A stretch of 33,242 nt of DNA, from contig WLPJ01000011.1 of NCBI GenBank assembly GCA_009698815.1, forward strand, positions 1-33,242. The letters are read 5' to 3'. The DNA comes from Actinomycetota bacterium. Its GTDB lineage: Bacteria; Actinomycetota; Actinomycetes; Nanopelagicales; Nanopelagicaceae. Below the pieces are notes generated by a model. It was not told where the DNA came from. It made no database searches and saw only the letters and a program-made list of their open reading frames with translations. Each line of letters starts with the position of its first letter. Positions within the stretch are counted from its first letter, which is position 1. A program made the translations under genes and the position numbers. Below are positions 15,484-23,477 of this stretch, piece by piece.

Positions 15484-16541
15484 TTGTGATCCTCTATTGA
15501 TTCGTGGATTGGAAGGCGAATAGTGAAAGTGCTACCCACGTTTTCAGAGCTCCACACGGATATTTCGCCACCGTGCTTTGTAACAATATGTTTTACGATA
15601 GAAAGACCGAGTCCAGTTCCACCTGTTTCCCGCGAACGTGCTGGATCTACGCGGTAAAAGCGTTCGAATATTCTTTCTACTTCAACTTCGGGAATTCCTA
15701 TTCCTTGATCAGAGACAGCGATAGATAAGATGCCATTTTCGGCAGAGGTGCTTACCGAAACCTTTGTTCCTGCAGGTGAGTAATTAATTGCATTTTCAAT
15801 CAGATTATGGATAGCCATTGTCATCTGACCACGATCTCCTTGAAGAAAACCATCTACTGACTCTTGAAAATACAAATTTATTTTTCGTGAATCAGCCGTT
15901 GTGCGGCACTGATCAAGAGCCTCTTTAATCAAATCTGAAGCAAGCAAAATTTCTGCCTCATGCAACGGATCTGAATCTTGAACTCGTGAGAGTTGAATAA
16001 TTTCTTGTACAAGATCAGTCAAGCGTTTTGCTTCTATCTGCATGCGAGATGCAAATTTAGTCACTGCCTCTGAGTCATCTTTAGCTTCCATGACAGCTTC
16101 ACTTAGCAATGAGAGCGCACCAATTGGAGTCTTTAGCTCATGTGAAATGTTTGCAACAAAATCTCGGCGCACTTCGTGCACACGTTGGGCTTCACTTTCA
16201 TCTCGCAACATAACCAAGACAAGTTCACCTTCGGAAAGTGGAATTACATTTACGGTGATTTCACGTTTGCCTTCACCGATCGGTCCACGAGCAATTTCAA
16301 TAGTTCCGGTTTGTTTCACATTTGTGCGGCGTACTACGCGAATTGATGCCAGCAGTTCTTCGCTTTGGATGCGCCCATCGCGCAAAATGCCGAGTTTTTC
16401 GGCCTCGGAATTCGCAAAAATCGCAATCTCACCTGGCGCGATAATCAGGCTCGCGCCATCTAACTGGTTGAGCGTATTGAGCAGGAGCATAGGTAGATCA
16501 CGCCTTTCTTGCGTATTTATACTCTTCTCGCGGCGCCACAT
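15480..16541 (-). CDS. senX3: SenX3-like histidine kinase without membrane segments
   Basis: A 353-residue kinase with an N-terminal PAS-like region (about 18-112), an H-box with His134 (FVANISHELKTP), and a catalytic ATPase domain (N-box LIENAINYS, G1 DQGIGIP, F-box RFYRVD, G2 GGTGLGLSIV). SenX3 and PhoR proteins normally start with two transmembrane helices. Here an in-frame TAG lies at 16551-16553, four codons upstream of the ATG, and no hydrophobic helix exists, so the kinase should be cytosolic. TAGGCT six bases before the ATG (leaderless) supports this start. It probably senses phosphate status through PhoU and the Pst permease and phosphorylates RegX3. It is divergent from phoU, with a PHO box between. 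Confidence 0.9.
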   Translation of the reverse strand: MWRREKSINTQERRDLPMLLLNTLNQLDGASLIIAPGEIAIFANSEAEKLGILRDGRIQSEELLASIRVVRRTNVKQTGTIEIARGPIGEGKREITVNVIPLSEGELVLVMLRDESEAQRVHEVRRDFVANISHELKTPIGALSLLSEAVMEAKDDSEAVTKFASRMQIEAKRLTDLVQEIIQLSRVQDSDPLHEAEILLASDLIKEALDQCRTTADSRKINLYFQESVDGFLQGDRGQMTMAIHNLIENAINYSPAGTKVSVSTSAENGILSIAVSDQGIGIPEVEVERIFERFYRVDPARSRETGGTGLGLSIVKHIVTKHGGEISVWSSENVGSTFTIRLPIHESIEDHK

Positions 16542-16553
16542 GTGGAAAGCCTA
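16542..16553 (-). promoter_or_regulatory. -10 hexamer of the leaderless senX3 promoter
   Basis: On the minus strand TAGGCT (16548-16553) is followed by exactly six bases and the senX3 ATG. The -35 position falls inside the PHO box, which fits autoregulation by RegX3. Confidence 0.6.
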
Positions 16554-16569
16554 GCCCCATGTCGCACCA

Positions 16570-16613
16570 GTTCACCGTCCGTTCACCTAATGGATTGACT
16601 CCATTCAACCGGT
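16570..16613. promoter_or_regulatory. PHO box (RegX3/PhoP binding repeats) in the senX3-phoU region
   Basis: Two tandem 11-nt direct repeat units are clear, GTTCACCGTCC (16570-16580) and GTTCACCTAAT (16581-16591). Two weaker units follow in the same phase (16592-16602 and 16603-16613, the latter ATTCAACCGGT). This matches the actinobacterial PHO-box design of 11-nt direct repeats. It abuts the phoU -35. Confidence 0.8.
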
Positions 16614-16630
16614 GCGCCTAGCGTGCGGTC
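16595..16630 (+). promoter_or_regulatory. phoU-pst operon promoter, leaderless
   Basis: TTGACT (16595-16600), an 18-bp spacer and TAGCGT (16619-16624) are followed by six bases and the phoU ATG at 16631. There is no Shine-Dalgarno sequence. The upstream PHO box is placed for activation. Confidence 0.65.
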
Positions 16631-17281
16631 ATGCCTCTAATTAGATCCGTATTCCAAGATGAACTAGATAGCGTCTCGCAAACCCTCTTTGAATTAAGTG
16701 TGATGGTTTCGGACTCCATGGCCAGAGCGACAAAGTCTGTAATGACAAAAGATTTGAAGTTGGCCGAAGAAGTTATTACCTCTGATGAAAAAATTGATAC
16801 CGTACAACACGATTTGGATGCACGAATTATTGACATCATCGCAAGACAACAACCAGTTGCTTCAGATCTTCGCGCACTTGTGACTGCACTTCGTATGTCT
16901 GCCGACCTTGAACGTATGGGCGATCTAGCACACCACGTTGCAAAGCTTGTCCGGTTTCGCCATCCAGGCAGTGTTGTTCCAGCGGAACTACTTTCCTTAG
17001 TTGAAGCAATCGGCGAAACTGCAGAGAAGATTGCCACCAAGACCGGTGTTGTTATTTCAACTCGCGATGTATCACTTGCCGCACAGGTTGAAAAAGATGA
17101 TGATGAGATGGATGAGCTGCATCGCAAGCTAATCTCCACACTAGTTGAACCGTCTTGGCCACACGGTGTGGAAACAGCGATTGACTTAACTTTGCTTGGC
17201 CGTTACTACGAGCGTTATGCAGACCACGCAGTTTCGGTTGCACGTCGAGTTATCTTCTTGGTGACAGGAAAGTTTGCATAA
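16631..17281 (+). CDS. phoU: Phosphate signalling protein PhoU
   Basis: A 216-residue all-helical protein with two PhoU repeats (about 15-100 and 118-205), including the metal-binding patterns DLRALVTALRMSADLERMGDLAHHVAKL and LGRYYERYADHAVSVARRV, each with the E/D-x-x-x-D/H spacing that binds metal clusters. PhoU links the Pst transporter to the sensor kinase and represses the regulon when phosphate is ample. That link is particularly relevant here because the kinase has no membrane anchor. It is the first gene of phoU-pstC-pstA-pstB. The ATG at 16631 is six bases after a -10 hexamer. Confidence 0.93.
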   Translation: MPLIRSVFQDELDSVSQTLFELSVMVSDSMARATKSVMTKDLKLAEEVITSDEKIDTVQHDLDARIIDIIARQQPVASDLRALVTALRMSADLERMGDLAHHVAKLVRFRHPGSVVPAELLSLVEAIGETAEKIATKTGVVISTRDVSLAAQVEKDDDEMDELHRKLISTLVEPSWPHGVETAIDLTLLGRYYERYADHAVSVARRVIFLVTGKFA

Positions 17282-17282
17282 T

Positions 17283-18263
17283 ATGTCGATAACAACTTTG
17301 ATCCCAAGTCCCCGGGATATCACTACCGAACCACGTCGTTCAGATAAAGTTTTCCGCGGCGTTGTTACAGGTGGAGGCTTATCTTCACTTGTAATTTTAG
17401 GTTTGATTGCGCTTTTCTTGGCATATCGTGGTTTCGAAGTTTTAAAGCAAGAGGGATTGGGCTTTATCACCAATGCTGAATGGTCGATCACCCTCGATGA
17501 ATCTGCCAACGTGGTTGAAAGTAATTTTGGCCTTTCCGCCATGTTGGTCGGAACAATCCTTTGTTCACTGGTTGCGGTCGTAATTGCCGTTCCAATCTCA
17601 GTGTTTTCAGCCCTTTACCTAAACTTCTACGCACCAGGTTGGCTAAAGAAAATACTTGTTGCGGTAATTGACATGATGGCCGCATTCCCGTCAATCCTCT
17701 TTGGCATCTGGGGCTTCCTGGTTCTGATGCCGAGCGTTGAATACTGGGGAAAGCTAATAAATAAATATTTAGGCTGGATCCCGCTATTTGAAGTAAAGCC
17801 ATATTTCTTTACACGCTCACCATTTGTGGCTGGTGTTGTGCTTGCAATCATGATCATTCCGATCATCACATCAGTTTCGCGTGAAATATTTGCGCAGGCT
17901 CCACTTGATCGAATTCAAGCCGCCTTCGCACTTGGTGCAACTCGTTGGGCAATGATTAAGGCGGTCGTAATTCCACATGGTCGCAGTGGAGTTGTCGGCG
18001 GAGCGATGCTTGGTCTTGGTCGCGCCATGGGTGAAACTGTTGCCGTTTACACAGTGTTAAACATTGTTTTTCAGATTAACTGGCATGTTCTTCTGGGTGC
18101 CGGTGGAAACGTTGCTTCTCTAATTATCCTTAAGTTTGGTGAAGCTAGCGCTTATGAAATTAAAGCTCTAATGGCTGCTGGATTAGTTCTTTTCTTCTTA
18201 ACGCTTTCCGTAAACGCAGCTGCAAACTTCATTGTTAAGCGAACTGGAAAGTCGGGACGATGA
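17283..18263 (+). CDS. pstC: Phosphate ABC transporter permease PstC
   Basis: A 326-residue inner-membrane permease with six predicted transmembrane helices. The conserved ABC-coupling (EAA) segment is REIFAQAPLDRIQAAFALGATRW. GLGRAMGETVAVYTVLN is the typical late-helix motif. The ATG at 17283, one base after the phoU stop and preceded by AGGAAAG, is preferred; a TTG at 17274 would add three residues with no gain. It pairs with PstA as the transmembrane channel for high-affinity phosphate uptake. Its stop overlaps pstA by four bases. Confidence 0.93.
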   Translation: MSITTLIPSPRDITTEPRRSDKVFRGVVTGGGLSSLVILGLIALFLAYRGFEVLKQEGLGFITNAEWSITLDESANVVESNFGLSAMLVGTILCSLVAVVIAVPISVFSALYLNFYAPGWLKKILVAVIDMMAAFPSILFGIWGFLVLMPSVEYWGKLINKYLGWIPLFEVKPYFFTRSPFVAGVVLAIMIIPIITSVSREIFAQAPLDRIQAAFALGATRWAMIKAVVIPHGRSGVVGGAMLGLGRAMGETVAVYTVLNIVFQINWHVLLGAGGNVASLIILKFGEASAYEIKALMAAGLVLFFLTLSVNAAANFIVKRTGKSGR

Positions 18264-19303
18264 CCGCCGTAGCAACTCCGCAAAAGCCTTGGGCTAAACG
18301 ACCAGTAGATCGAATCCGAGAATTCGGGTTTTTGATTGCAGCAGTTATCTTCGCCTTTGGATTCGTTGCTGCAACTGAGATGAAGGGGAAATTAGCCTAC
18401 GCCTTCATTTTCTTCGTCGCTTATGGCGTTTTTACTTCCACATTTGCATTTATCAGTCGCGGGGCGCCTGCGGCAAAAGATTTGCTTATTAGCACTTTAG
18501 TTTCACTTGGTGCGGTGTTAACGGTATTACCAATTGCCAGTATTTTCTTTACTGTCCTTCAAAAGGGGCTGCCAGGGCTACATTTTGGGCTACTGACAAA
18601 TGATATGTCGATGGCAACATCGACTGATCCAATCGCAACTGGTGGAATATTGCATGCCATCACCGGAACCTTAACCTTAGTAACTCTTGCACTCTTCATG
18701 AGTGTTCCGATTGGAATTTTGACCGCACTTTATTTAACTGAAGTTAAGGGCAGGTTCGCTGGACCGATTCGCTTCTTGGTTCAGGCGATGTCAGGTGTTC
18801 CATCAATTGTGGCAGGGCTATTTATTCTCTCAGCAATTTTATATACGATTACAAAAGATTACTCTGCTTTAATGGGCGCACTTGCTCTTACAATTTTGAT
18901 GATTCCAACTATTGCGAGAACATCCGAGGAAGTCTTATTGCTCATTCCTAACGACTTGCGTGAAGCTGGTACCGCACTTGGAGGAACACAATGGCGAACA
19001 GTTGCCATGATTGTTCTACCAGCGGCGCGCAGCGGATTAATGACAGCAATAATCCTCGGAGTTGCTCGCATCGCTGGAGAAACAGCGCCAATTTTATTGC
19101 TCACTGGCGGTGGTGACAAAGTAAATCCAAACCCATTTAGTGGCTCTGTTGGTTCAATGCCGTATTACATTTGGAAAGCTTTTAACGCTGGATCCCCAGA
19201 AGCTATAACTCGTGCGTGGGCAGGTCTTCTAGTTTTGATGATTGTTGTTCTGATCCTGTTCTTGGCAGCACGCGCTCTATCAAACCGAAAGGTTTCCCAA
19301 TGA
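18260..19303 (+). CDS. pstA: Phosphate ABC transporter permease PstA
   Basis: A 347-residue permease, longer than E. coli PstA (296) because of extra N-terminal membrane helices (about residues 22-65). The binding-protein-dependent transport domain includes [12 protein letters not shown], the EAA loop [30 protein letters not shown] read in part, and [18 protein letters not shown]. It forms the phosphate channel with PstC. It starts with an ATGA overlap on pstC and ends with an ATGA overlap on pstB, indicating coupled translation of the transporter. Confidence 0.93.
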   Translation: MTAVATPQKPWAKRPVDRIREFGFLIAAVIFAFGFVAATEMKGKLAYAFIFFVAYGVFTSTFAFISRGAPAAKDLLISTLVSLGAVLTVLPIASIFFTVLQKGLPGLHFGLLTNDMSMATSTDPIATGGILHAITGTLTLVTLALFMSVPIGILTALYLTEVKGRFAGPIRFLVQAMSGVPSIVAGLFILSAILYTITKDYSALMGALALTILMIPTIARTSEEVLLLIPNDLREAGTALGGTQWRTVAMIVLPAARSGLMTAIILGVARIAGETAPILLLTGGGDKVNPNPFSGSVGSMPYYIWKAFNAGSPEAITRAWAGLLVLMIVVLILFLAARALSNRKVSQ

Positions 19304-20175
19304 TCCAGACTCCTGAAAGCGAGAAAGAAATGTCCACATCTGCGCAGCCCAGCTCATTGGCAAGTGTCGCAAATGCAAAGCAGGCACGTACTCAACCAAC
19401 TCAGGCAACTGGAACTGGCTTAGAAGCGCGCGGGATTCACGCATGGTTTGGTAAGAATCACGTACTCGCAAATATAAATCTGGACTTTGCCGCAGGTTCG
19501 GTAACCGCACTAATCGGGCCGTCGGGTTGCGGTAAATCAACCTTTATCCGCACGCTCAACCGTATGCACGAATTTATTCCGGGGGCGGCGATGGCCGGTG
19601 AAGTATTACTTGATGGAAAAGAAGTTTATGCCCCAGGTGTTGACGTGACGAAGATTCGTTTGCAAATCGGTATGGTCTTTCAAAAGCCAAACCCATTCCC
19701 ATCGATGACAATTGGCGAAAATGTGCTTTCAGGTCTTAAGTTGGCTCAACTAAAAGTTGAAAATAAAGACGAGTTATTAGAATCATGCTTGGTTCGCGCT
19801 GGTCTTTGGAATGAAGTGAAAGATCGACTAGATGCCCATGGTGGATCTCTCTCCGGTGGACAACAGCAACGTTTGTGTATAGCCCGCGCATTGGCGGTAA
19901 GCCCACAAGTTCTCTTAATGGATGAACCATGTTCGGCACTCGATCCGGGATCAACTCTGCGAATCGAAGACACTATTCGTGAACTTTCAGATTCAATGAC
20001 CATTGTGATTGTTACCCACAATATGCAGCAGGCGGCACGCGTCTCTGATTACACCGCTTTCTTCTTATCTGATGGCGGCCCAGGTGAAATGATCGAAGTT
20101 GCCCGCACTAGCGAGATTTTCTCTCAGCCTAAAGATCAACGCACTGAGAATTACGTCACCGGCCGTTTCGGGTAA
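19300..20175 (+). CDS. pstB: Phosphate ABC transporter ATP-binding protein PstB
   Basis: A 291-residue ABC ATPase. Walker A is GPSGCGKS (73-80), the Q-loop is [10 protein letters not shown] (the PstB-typical KPNPFP), the signature is LSGGQQQR, Walker B is [12 protein letters not shown], and the H-loop is [18 protein letters not shown] is the expected PstB ending. The first about 45 residues are a low-complexity, Gln/Thr/Ser-rich extension not present in E. coli PstB. The start at 19300 overlaps the pstA stop (ATGA); an internal ATG at 19333 with AGAAAG before it would give 280 residues. The gene energises phosphate import. Confidence 0.95.
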   Translation: MIQTPESEKEMSTSAQPSSLASVANAKQARTQPTQATGTGLEARGIHAWFGKNHVLANINLDFAAGSVTALIGPSGCGKSTFIRTLNRMHEFIPGAAMAGEVLLDGKEVYAPGVDVTKIRLQIGMVFQKPNPFPSMTIGENVLSGLKLAQLKVENKDELLESCLVRAGLWNEVKDRLDAHGGSLSGGQQQRLCIARALAVSPQVLLMDEPCSALDPGSTLRIEDTIRELSDSMTIVIVTHNMQQAARVSDYTAFFLSDGGPGEMIEVARTSEIFSQPKDQRTENYVTGRFG

Positions 20176-20176
20176 G

Positions 20177-20220
20177 CGTTACCTGCTGTTCACCTAATAG
20201 TTAACCAACGTTTGCCAGCG
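20177..20220 (+). promoter_or_regulatory. PHO box upstream of pstS
   Basis: Four consecutive 11-nt units are in phase: CGTTACCTGCT, GTTCACCTAAT (20188-20198), AGTTAACCAAC and GTTTGCCAGCG. The second is identical to a unit in the senX3-phoU box. A further GTTAACC lies at 20232-20238. This indicates RegX3 control of pstS separate from the phoU transcript. The exact -10 is unclear (TAGTTT at 20248 or TATATC at 20271). Confidence 0.75.
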
Positions 20221-20293
20221 AGGCGTATTTAGTTAACCGCAGGTACCTAGTTTTCTCCTAGCACGTCACCTATATCTAATAAGGGGAAAATTA

Positions 20294-21439
20294 ATGAAAG
20301 TTTCAATGCTCGCAAAATCTGCAGCAGTCGCACTCGTTTTTGGGCTTGTCGCCTCGACACCAGCTCACGCAGTAGATCTACAGGGTTCTGGTGCATCATT
20401 CCCAGCACTTCTTATCGAAGCCTGCAAGGCTCCATTTGCTACCGCTTCAGGTCATTCATTCACATACGCAGCATCTGGTTCAGGTGCTGGTCGTACAAAC
20501 TCCGACAAATCTGTTGGAGATTTCTGGTTCTCAGATGCAGCGCACACAGCAACTACAAAGCGTTCTAGCATCATTCACGTTCCAGTAGTAGCAGCACCAA
20601 TCGGAATTTTGCACAACCTTCCATCACGTAACACGCTTTCACTTTCAGCAACAACAATTGCTGGCATCTTCGCTGGAACAATTACACGTTGGAACGATGC
20701 AGCGATTGTGAAAGATAACAATCGTGCGTACGACAAGATTGTTTATAAGACAAAGAATGGTGAGCTTGTTAAAGATGCAAGTGGTCAGCCAGTCGTTGCC
20801 AAGAAAATCGCAACAACTACTCGCTACACACTTCCAGATAAGCCAATCAAGGTTATCTACCGTTCAGATTCTTCAGGTACTTCAGAAAACTTCACAAACT
20901 ACTTAAACAAGTCTGCAGCATCAGTTTGGACAAAGGCCAAGGCTTCTGTCTTCACAAGCTCGTTCCCAGGTAATATCAACTCACCTGAAAACTTGGGTCG
21001 CATCGTTGGAGCTTCATCTTCAACTGGCGTTTCTCAACTAGCTGGAAAGACTCCTTATTCAATTACGTATGCAGAAGTTAACTACGCTGTTGCAAATAAG
21101 TTGAAGGTTGCACACGTAATCAACCCAGCAGGAAGCGCTGTAGAGCCAACTTCTATCAGCACTTCAGCATTCCTTGCTCAAGCAGCAGTTGATGCAAACG
21201 GTATCTTGACTTTCGATTATGCAACTAAGGAAGCAGGCGCTTACACACTTGGTATCGTCTCTTACCTACTTGCAGATACTGCATACCCAGATAAGACACG
21301 CGCAGCAGCTGTAAAGGCTCTTGCAAACTACGTCCTATCGCCAACATGCGCTAAGGACAAAGGCGCAGCACTTGGATTCAGCGTTATCGACGGTGAGTTC
21401 AAGAAGAAGGCAGATGCACAGATCGCAAAGATCGGTTAA
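20294..21439 (+). CDS. pstS: Phosphate-binding protein PstS
   Basis: A 381-residue periplasmic-type phosphate receptor. Phosphate-binding loops are visible: GSGASFPALL (about 31-40), SGSGAGRTNSDKSVGDFWFSDA (61-82 in part) and YRSDSSGTSENF (about 189-200). The signal peptide ends at AHA|V with a plain SPase I site and no lipobox cysteine. Gram-positive PstS is usually a lipoprotein, so this receptor may be free, cell-wall bound, or held by its permease. AAGGGG gives a strong ribosome site. Codon choice is very uniform (ACA, CCA, GCA), as in highly expressed genes. It sits after pstB, not before pstC, with its own PHO box and terminator. Confidence 0.93.
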   Translation: MKVSMLAKSAAVALVFGLVASTPAHAVDLQGSGASFPALLIEACKAPFATASGHSFTYAASGSGAGRTNSDKSVGDFWFSDAAHTATTKRSSIIHVPVVAAPIGILHNLPSRNTLSLSATTIAGIFAGTITRWNDAAIVKDNNRAYDKIVYKTKNGELVKDASGQPVVAKKIATTTRYTLPDKPIKVIYRSDSSGTSENFTNYLNKSAASVWTKAKASVFTSSFPGNINSPENLGRIVGASSSTGVSQLAGKTPYSITYAEVNYAVANKLKVAHVINPAGSAVEPTSISTSAFLAQAAVDANGILTFDYATKEAGAYTLGIVSYLLADTAYPDKTRAAAVKALANYVLSPTCAKDKGAALGFSVIDGEFKKKADAQIAKIG

Positions 21440-21461
21440 TTCTTAACCTAAACACGAGGGG

Positions 21462-21494
21462 AAACGGCCAGGGAAACCTGGCCGTTTTTCTTTT
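21462..21494 (+). terminator. Rho-independent terminator of pstS
   Basis: Arms of eleven bases (21462-21472 and 21477-21487), reading AACGGCCAGG / CCTGGCCGTT at the core, enclose a GAAA loop and are followed by TTTCTTTT. It is the strongest terminator in the window. Confidence 0.92.
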
Positions 21495-21498
21495 GCCC

Positions 21499-21510
21499 TA
21501 AACTCGGTCA
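21499..21510 (+). promoter_or_regulatory. -10 hexamer of a leaderless promoter for the diamine acetyltransferase
   Basis: TAAACT (21499-21504) lies exactly six bases before the ATG at 21511, directly behind the pstS terminator. No ribosome binding site is present. Confidence 0.5.
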
Positions 21511-21987
21511 ATGCAGATTCGGCTAGCTATTCCAAGTGATGTTGAAGATATTCATCGTTTAATCTACGAGCTAGCCGTATATGAAAAAGCGCCAGAGCAG
21601 ATGGTTGCAACGATAGACCAGATTAATGGCTCTTTATTTAACAATCAGCCAGTTGCTTTCTGCCATGTTGCTGAGGTCGATGGCAAGATCGTTGGTATTG
21701 CGCTGTGGTTCTTAAATTACTCAACATGGCTGGGCAAACCCGGAATTTATTTAGAAGATTTGTTTGTACAACCTGAATATCGCGGCCACGGAATTGGTAA
21801 AGGTTTTATGAAGACCTTGGCGCAACTTTGTATCGAACGCGGATATGAACGCTTTCAATGGTGGGTCCTTGATTGGAATGAGCCATCAATTGAGTTCTAT
21901 AAATCATTTGGCGCAGTGCCTATGGATGAATGGACAGTTTTCAGACTTTCTGGCGGTGCGTTAAAGAAATTTGCTAACGAGGGTTAA
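21511..21987 (+). CDS. GNAT family diamine N-acetyltransferase (SSAT-like)
   Basis: A 158-residue acetyltransferase. The N-terminal RLIYELAVYEKAPEQ, the strand region ALWFLNYSTWLGKPGIYLEDLFVQPEYRG, the acetyl-CoA loop RGHGIG (about 94-99), and the C-terminal WVLDWNEPSIEFYKSFGA with MDEWTVFRL are the typical sequence of the spermidine/spermine (diamine) N1-acetyltransferase branch of GNAT enzymes. The expected reaction is acetyl transfer from acetyl-CoA to a primary amine of a diamine, polyamine or thialysine. It converges on the PLP decarboxylase with a 14-bp overlap of coding ends; the combination of genes hints at amine metabolism. The actual substrate is not proven. Confidence 0.87.
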   Translation: MQIRLAIPSDVEDIHRLIYELAVYEKAPEQMVATIDQINGSLFNNQPVAFCHVAEVDGKIVGIALWFLNYSTWLGKPGIYLEDLFVQPEYRGHGIGKGFMKTLAQLCIERGYERFQWWVLDWNEPSIEFYKSFGAVPMDEWTVFRLSGGALKKFANEG

Positions 21988-23419
21988 CGACTCTAAAGCG
22001 AGCAAGTGTTGGATCTGTTGCATAGGCGATACGGACACCTGCCTTTTGAGATGCAACTAACCCGCTAACAATCTGCTCAGTTAACAGTTCACCGGGTGCG
22101 ATAACGGCAACGCCTGGGGGATAAGGTGCGATCAAATCTGCGGAGACTCGCCCAATTGCATCGCTGGCCGTAACCATTTGAGTATCAGCGAAATAAGCAT
22201 CGCGCATTGAGATCTTTACTTGCGGCACAACTGACCAACTCAGTGCGGTCGCACTTGGTCGAGGAGTGCTTTGCAGTGATTTCAAAATAGGAACAAGAAC
22301 CATTGCCAGCTTTTGAAAATCAGCTATGGTGTCGGCAAGTGTTGCTAGAAATACGATGGTGTCGCGATCGGCCATCTCAACTCTTATGCCACGTTCAATT
22401 AGCGCCCGTTCGATCTCAACGCCAGCTGCGCCTAATTGATTGGCACGCAAGACAACTTTGGCTGGATCAAAGCGCCCGCTTGGGAAATCGCTGGCGATTA
22501 AGAAAATTGGTAAATCAAAGTTGGCCTGTACGGCCAGTTTAAATTCGGTCACGTTAGTTAGTAGCGCGCCTAATAACTCTTGCCCACGGGTCTGCAATAG
22601 CGCACGGACTGCATCAATTGATGCCAGGGGAGCACCAGCAGGAGAGGTTGTGTGAGTTGTTTCAAAACTCTGTTCCAGGCGATCGGCACTGAGCAATGTT
22701 GTGCGGGCCAATAAGAGCGCAGATGCACTGTAACCCGGCAAGGCTTTATGAACACTGGTGATTAAAGCATCGGCGCCAAGTTGCATAACATGTTTTGGAT
22801 ACGCATCGTGAAAACCAAAGTGTCCGCCCCAAGCGGCATCAACAATTACCGGAATCGAATTTGCATGAGCACTGGCAATAAGTGGGGCAATATCCGAGAT
22901 AGTTCCCAAATATCCAGGCTCGGTGAGCAGAAGCGCAATTGGCTTTTGCTCAAGTACGCGTTCAAACTCAGAGAGGGCAATTCCCGTAGGAACACCTGTT
23001 GCGGCATCGATTTCAGGTGACAGCCATATCGGTTCTAACCCTGCTAAAACCAGCGCGCTTAGAACAGAACGATGGGCTGTGCGACTTAAGGCAACTTTGT
23101 CACCTGGTTTACCGAGCGCCAGGATTACAGCTTGGTTTGCATGAGTTGATCCACCAGTTGAAAAGCGCGCAAAATCTGCGCCCCAAAAGTCGGCTGCAAT
23201 GGATTCAGCCTTGCTTAAAATTTGATTAGTTAACTTGATCTCATCTAAGCCGCCATATAAAGGTATGTCAGCATCAACAACAGCTCCGAGCGCAGGATCA
23301 ATCTGTGATGCGCGTTGCTTATGACCAGGAATCGTGAAAGGAGTGTGGCTACCTTCAAAGTAAGAGAGGTAAGCATCGAGCAGTGGAGCGCTCTTACGGA
23401 GTTCAGAATTGATCTTCAC
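21974..23419 (-). CDS. PLP-dependent Orn/Lys/Arg decarboxylase family protein
   Basis: A 481-residue fold-type I enzyme of the Bacillus SpeA/YaaO branch. The N-terminal FTIPGHKQ and LYGGLDEI are the group's usual opening. PLP contacts include STGGSTHANQ (88-96), VDAAWGGHFGFH with Asp194 and His200, and the Schiff-base Lys225 in TSVHKALPGYSASALL. A C-terminal domain (about 400-481) follows. The likely reaction is decarboxylation of arginine, lysine or ornithine to agmatine, cadaverine or putrescine. It starts at a GTG (23419), six bases after TAGGCT on the minus strand, as a leaderless gene. It diverges from the aminotransferase gene across 58 bp and converges with the diamine acetyltransferase. 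Confidence 0.87.
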   Translation of the reverse strand: MKINSELRKSAPLLDAYLSYFEGSHTPFTIPGHKQRASQIDPALGAVVDADIPLYGGLDEIKLTNQILSKAESIAADFWGADFARFSTGGSTHANQAVILALGKPGDKVALSRTAHRSVLSALVLAGLEPIWLSPEIDAATGVPTGIALSEFERVLEQKPIALLLTEPGYLGTISDIAPLIASAHANSIPVIVDAAWGGHFGFHDAYPKHVMQLGADALITSVHKALPGYSASALLLARTTLLSADRLEQSFETTHTTSPAGAPLASIDAVRALLQTRGQELLGALLTNVTEFKLAVQANFDLPIFLIASDFPSGRFDPAKVVLRANQLGAAGVEIERALIERGIRVEMADRDTIVFLATLADTIADFQKLAMVLVPILKSLQSTPRPSATALSWSVVPQVKISMRDAYFADTQMVTASDAIGRVSADLIAPYPPGVAVIAPGELLTEQIVSGLVASQKAGVRIAYATDPTLARFRVVNPR

Positions 23420-23431
23420 TAGCTGAGCCTA
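23420..23431 (-). promoter_or_regulatory. -10 hexamer of the leaderless decarboxylase promoter
   Basis: On the minus strand TAGGCT (23426-23431) is followed by six bases and the GTG start. It uses the same hexamer as senX3. This layout favours GTG at 23419 over internal starts. Confidence 0.5.
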
Positions 23432-23465
23432 ACTTGTCACGGCGCAGAAGTTAAAAAGAAGGCTC

Positions 23466-23477
23466 TATAATTTAGCC
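23466..23477 (+). promoter_or_regulatory. -10 hexamer of the leaderless aminotransferase promoter
   Basis: A consensus TATAAT (23466-23471) lies exactly six bases before the ATG at 23478. No clear -35 is found at 16-18 bp (TTGTCA is 26 bp away). Confidence 0.7.

Noticed and set aside
17274-17282. TTG start for PstC within phoU
   Set aside because: ATG at 17283 directly after the phoU stop is better placed relative to AGGAAAG.
19216-19299. Upstream extension of PstB
   Set aside because: These codons lie inside pstA in another frame; the ATGA overlap at 19300 is the natural start.
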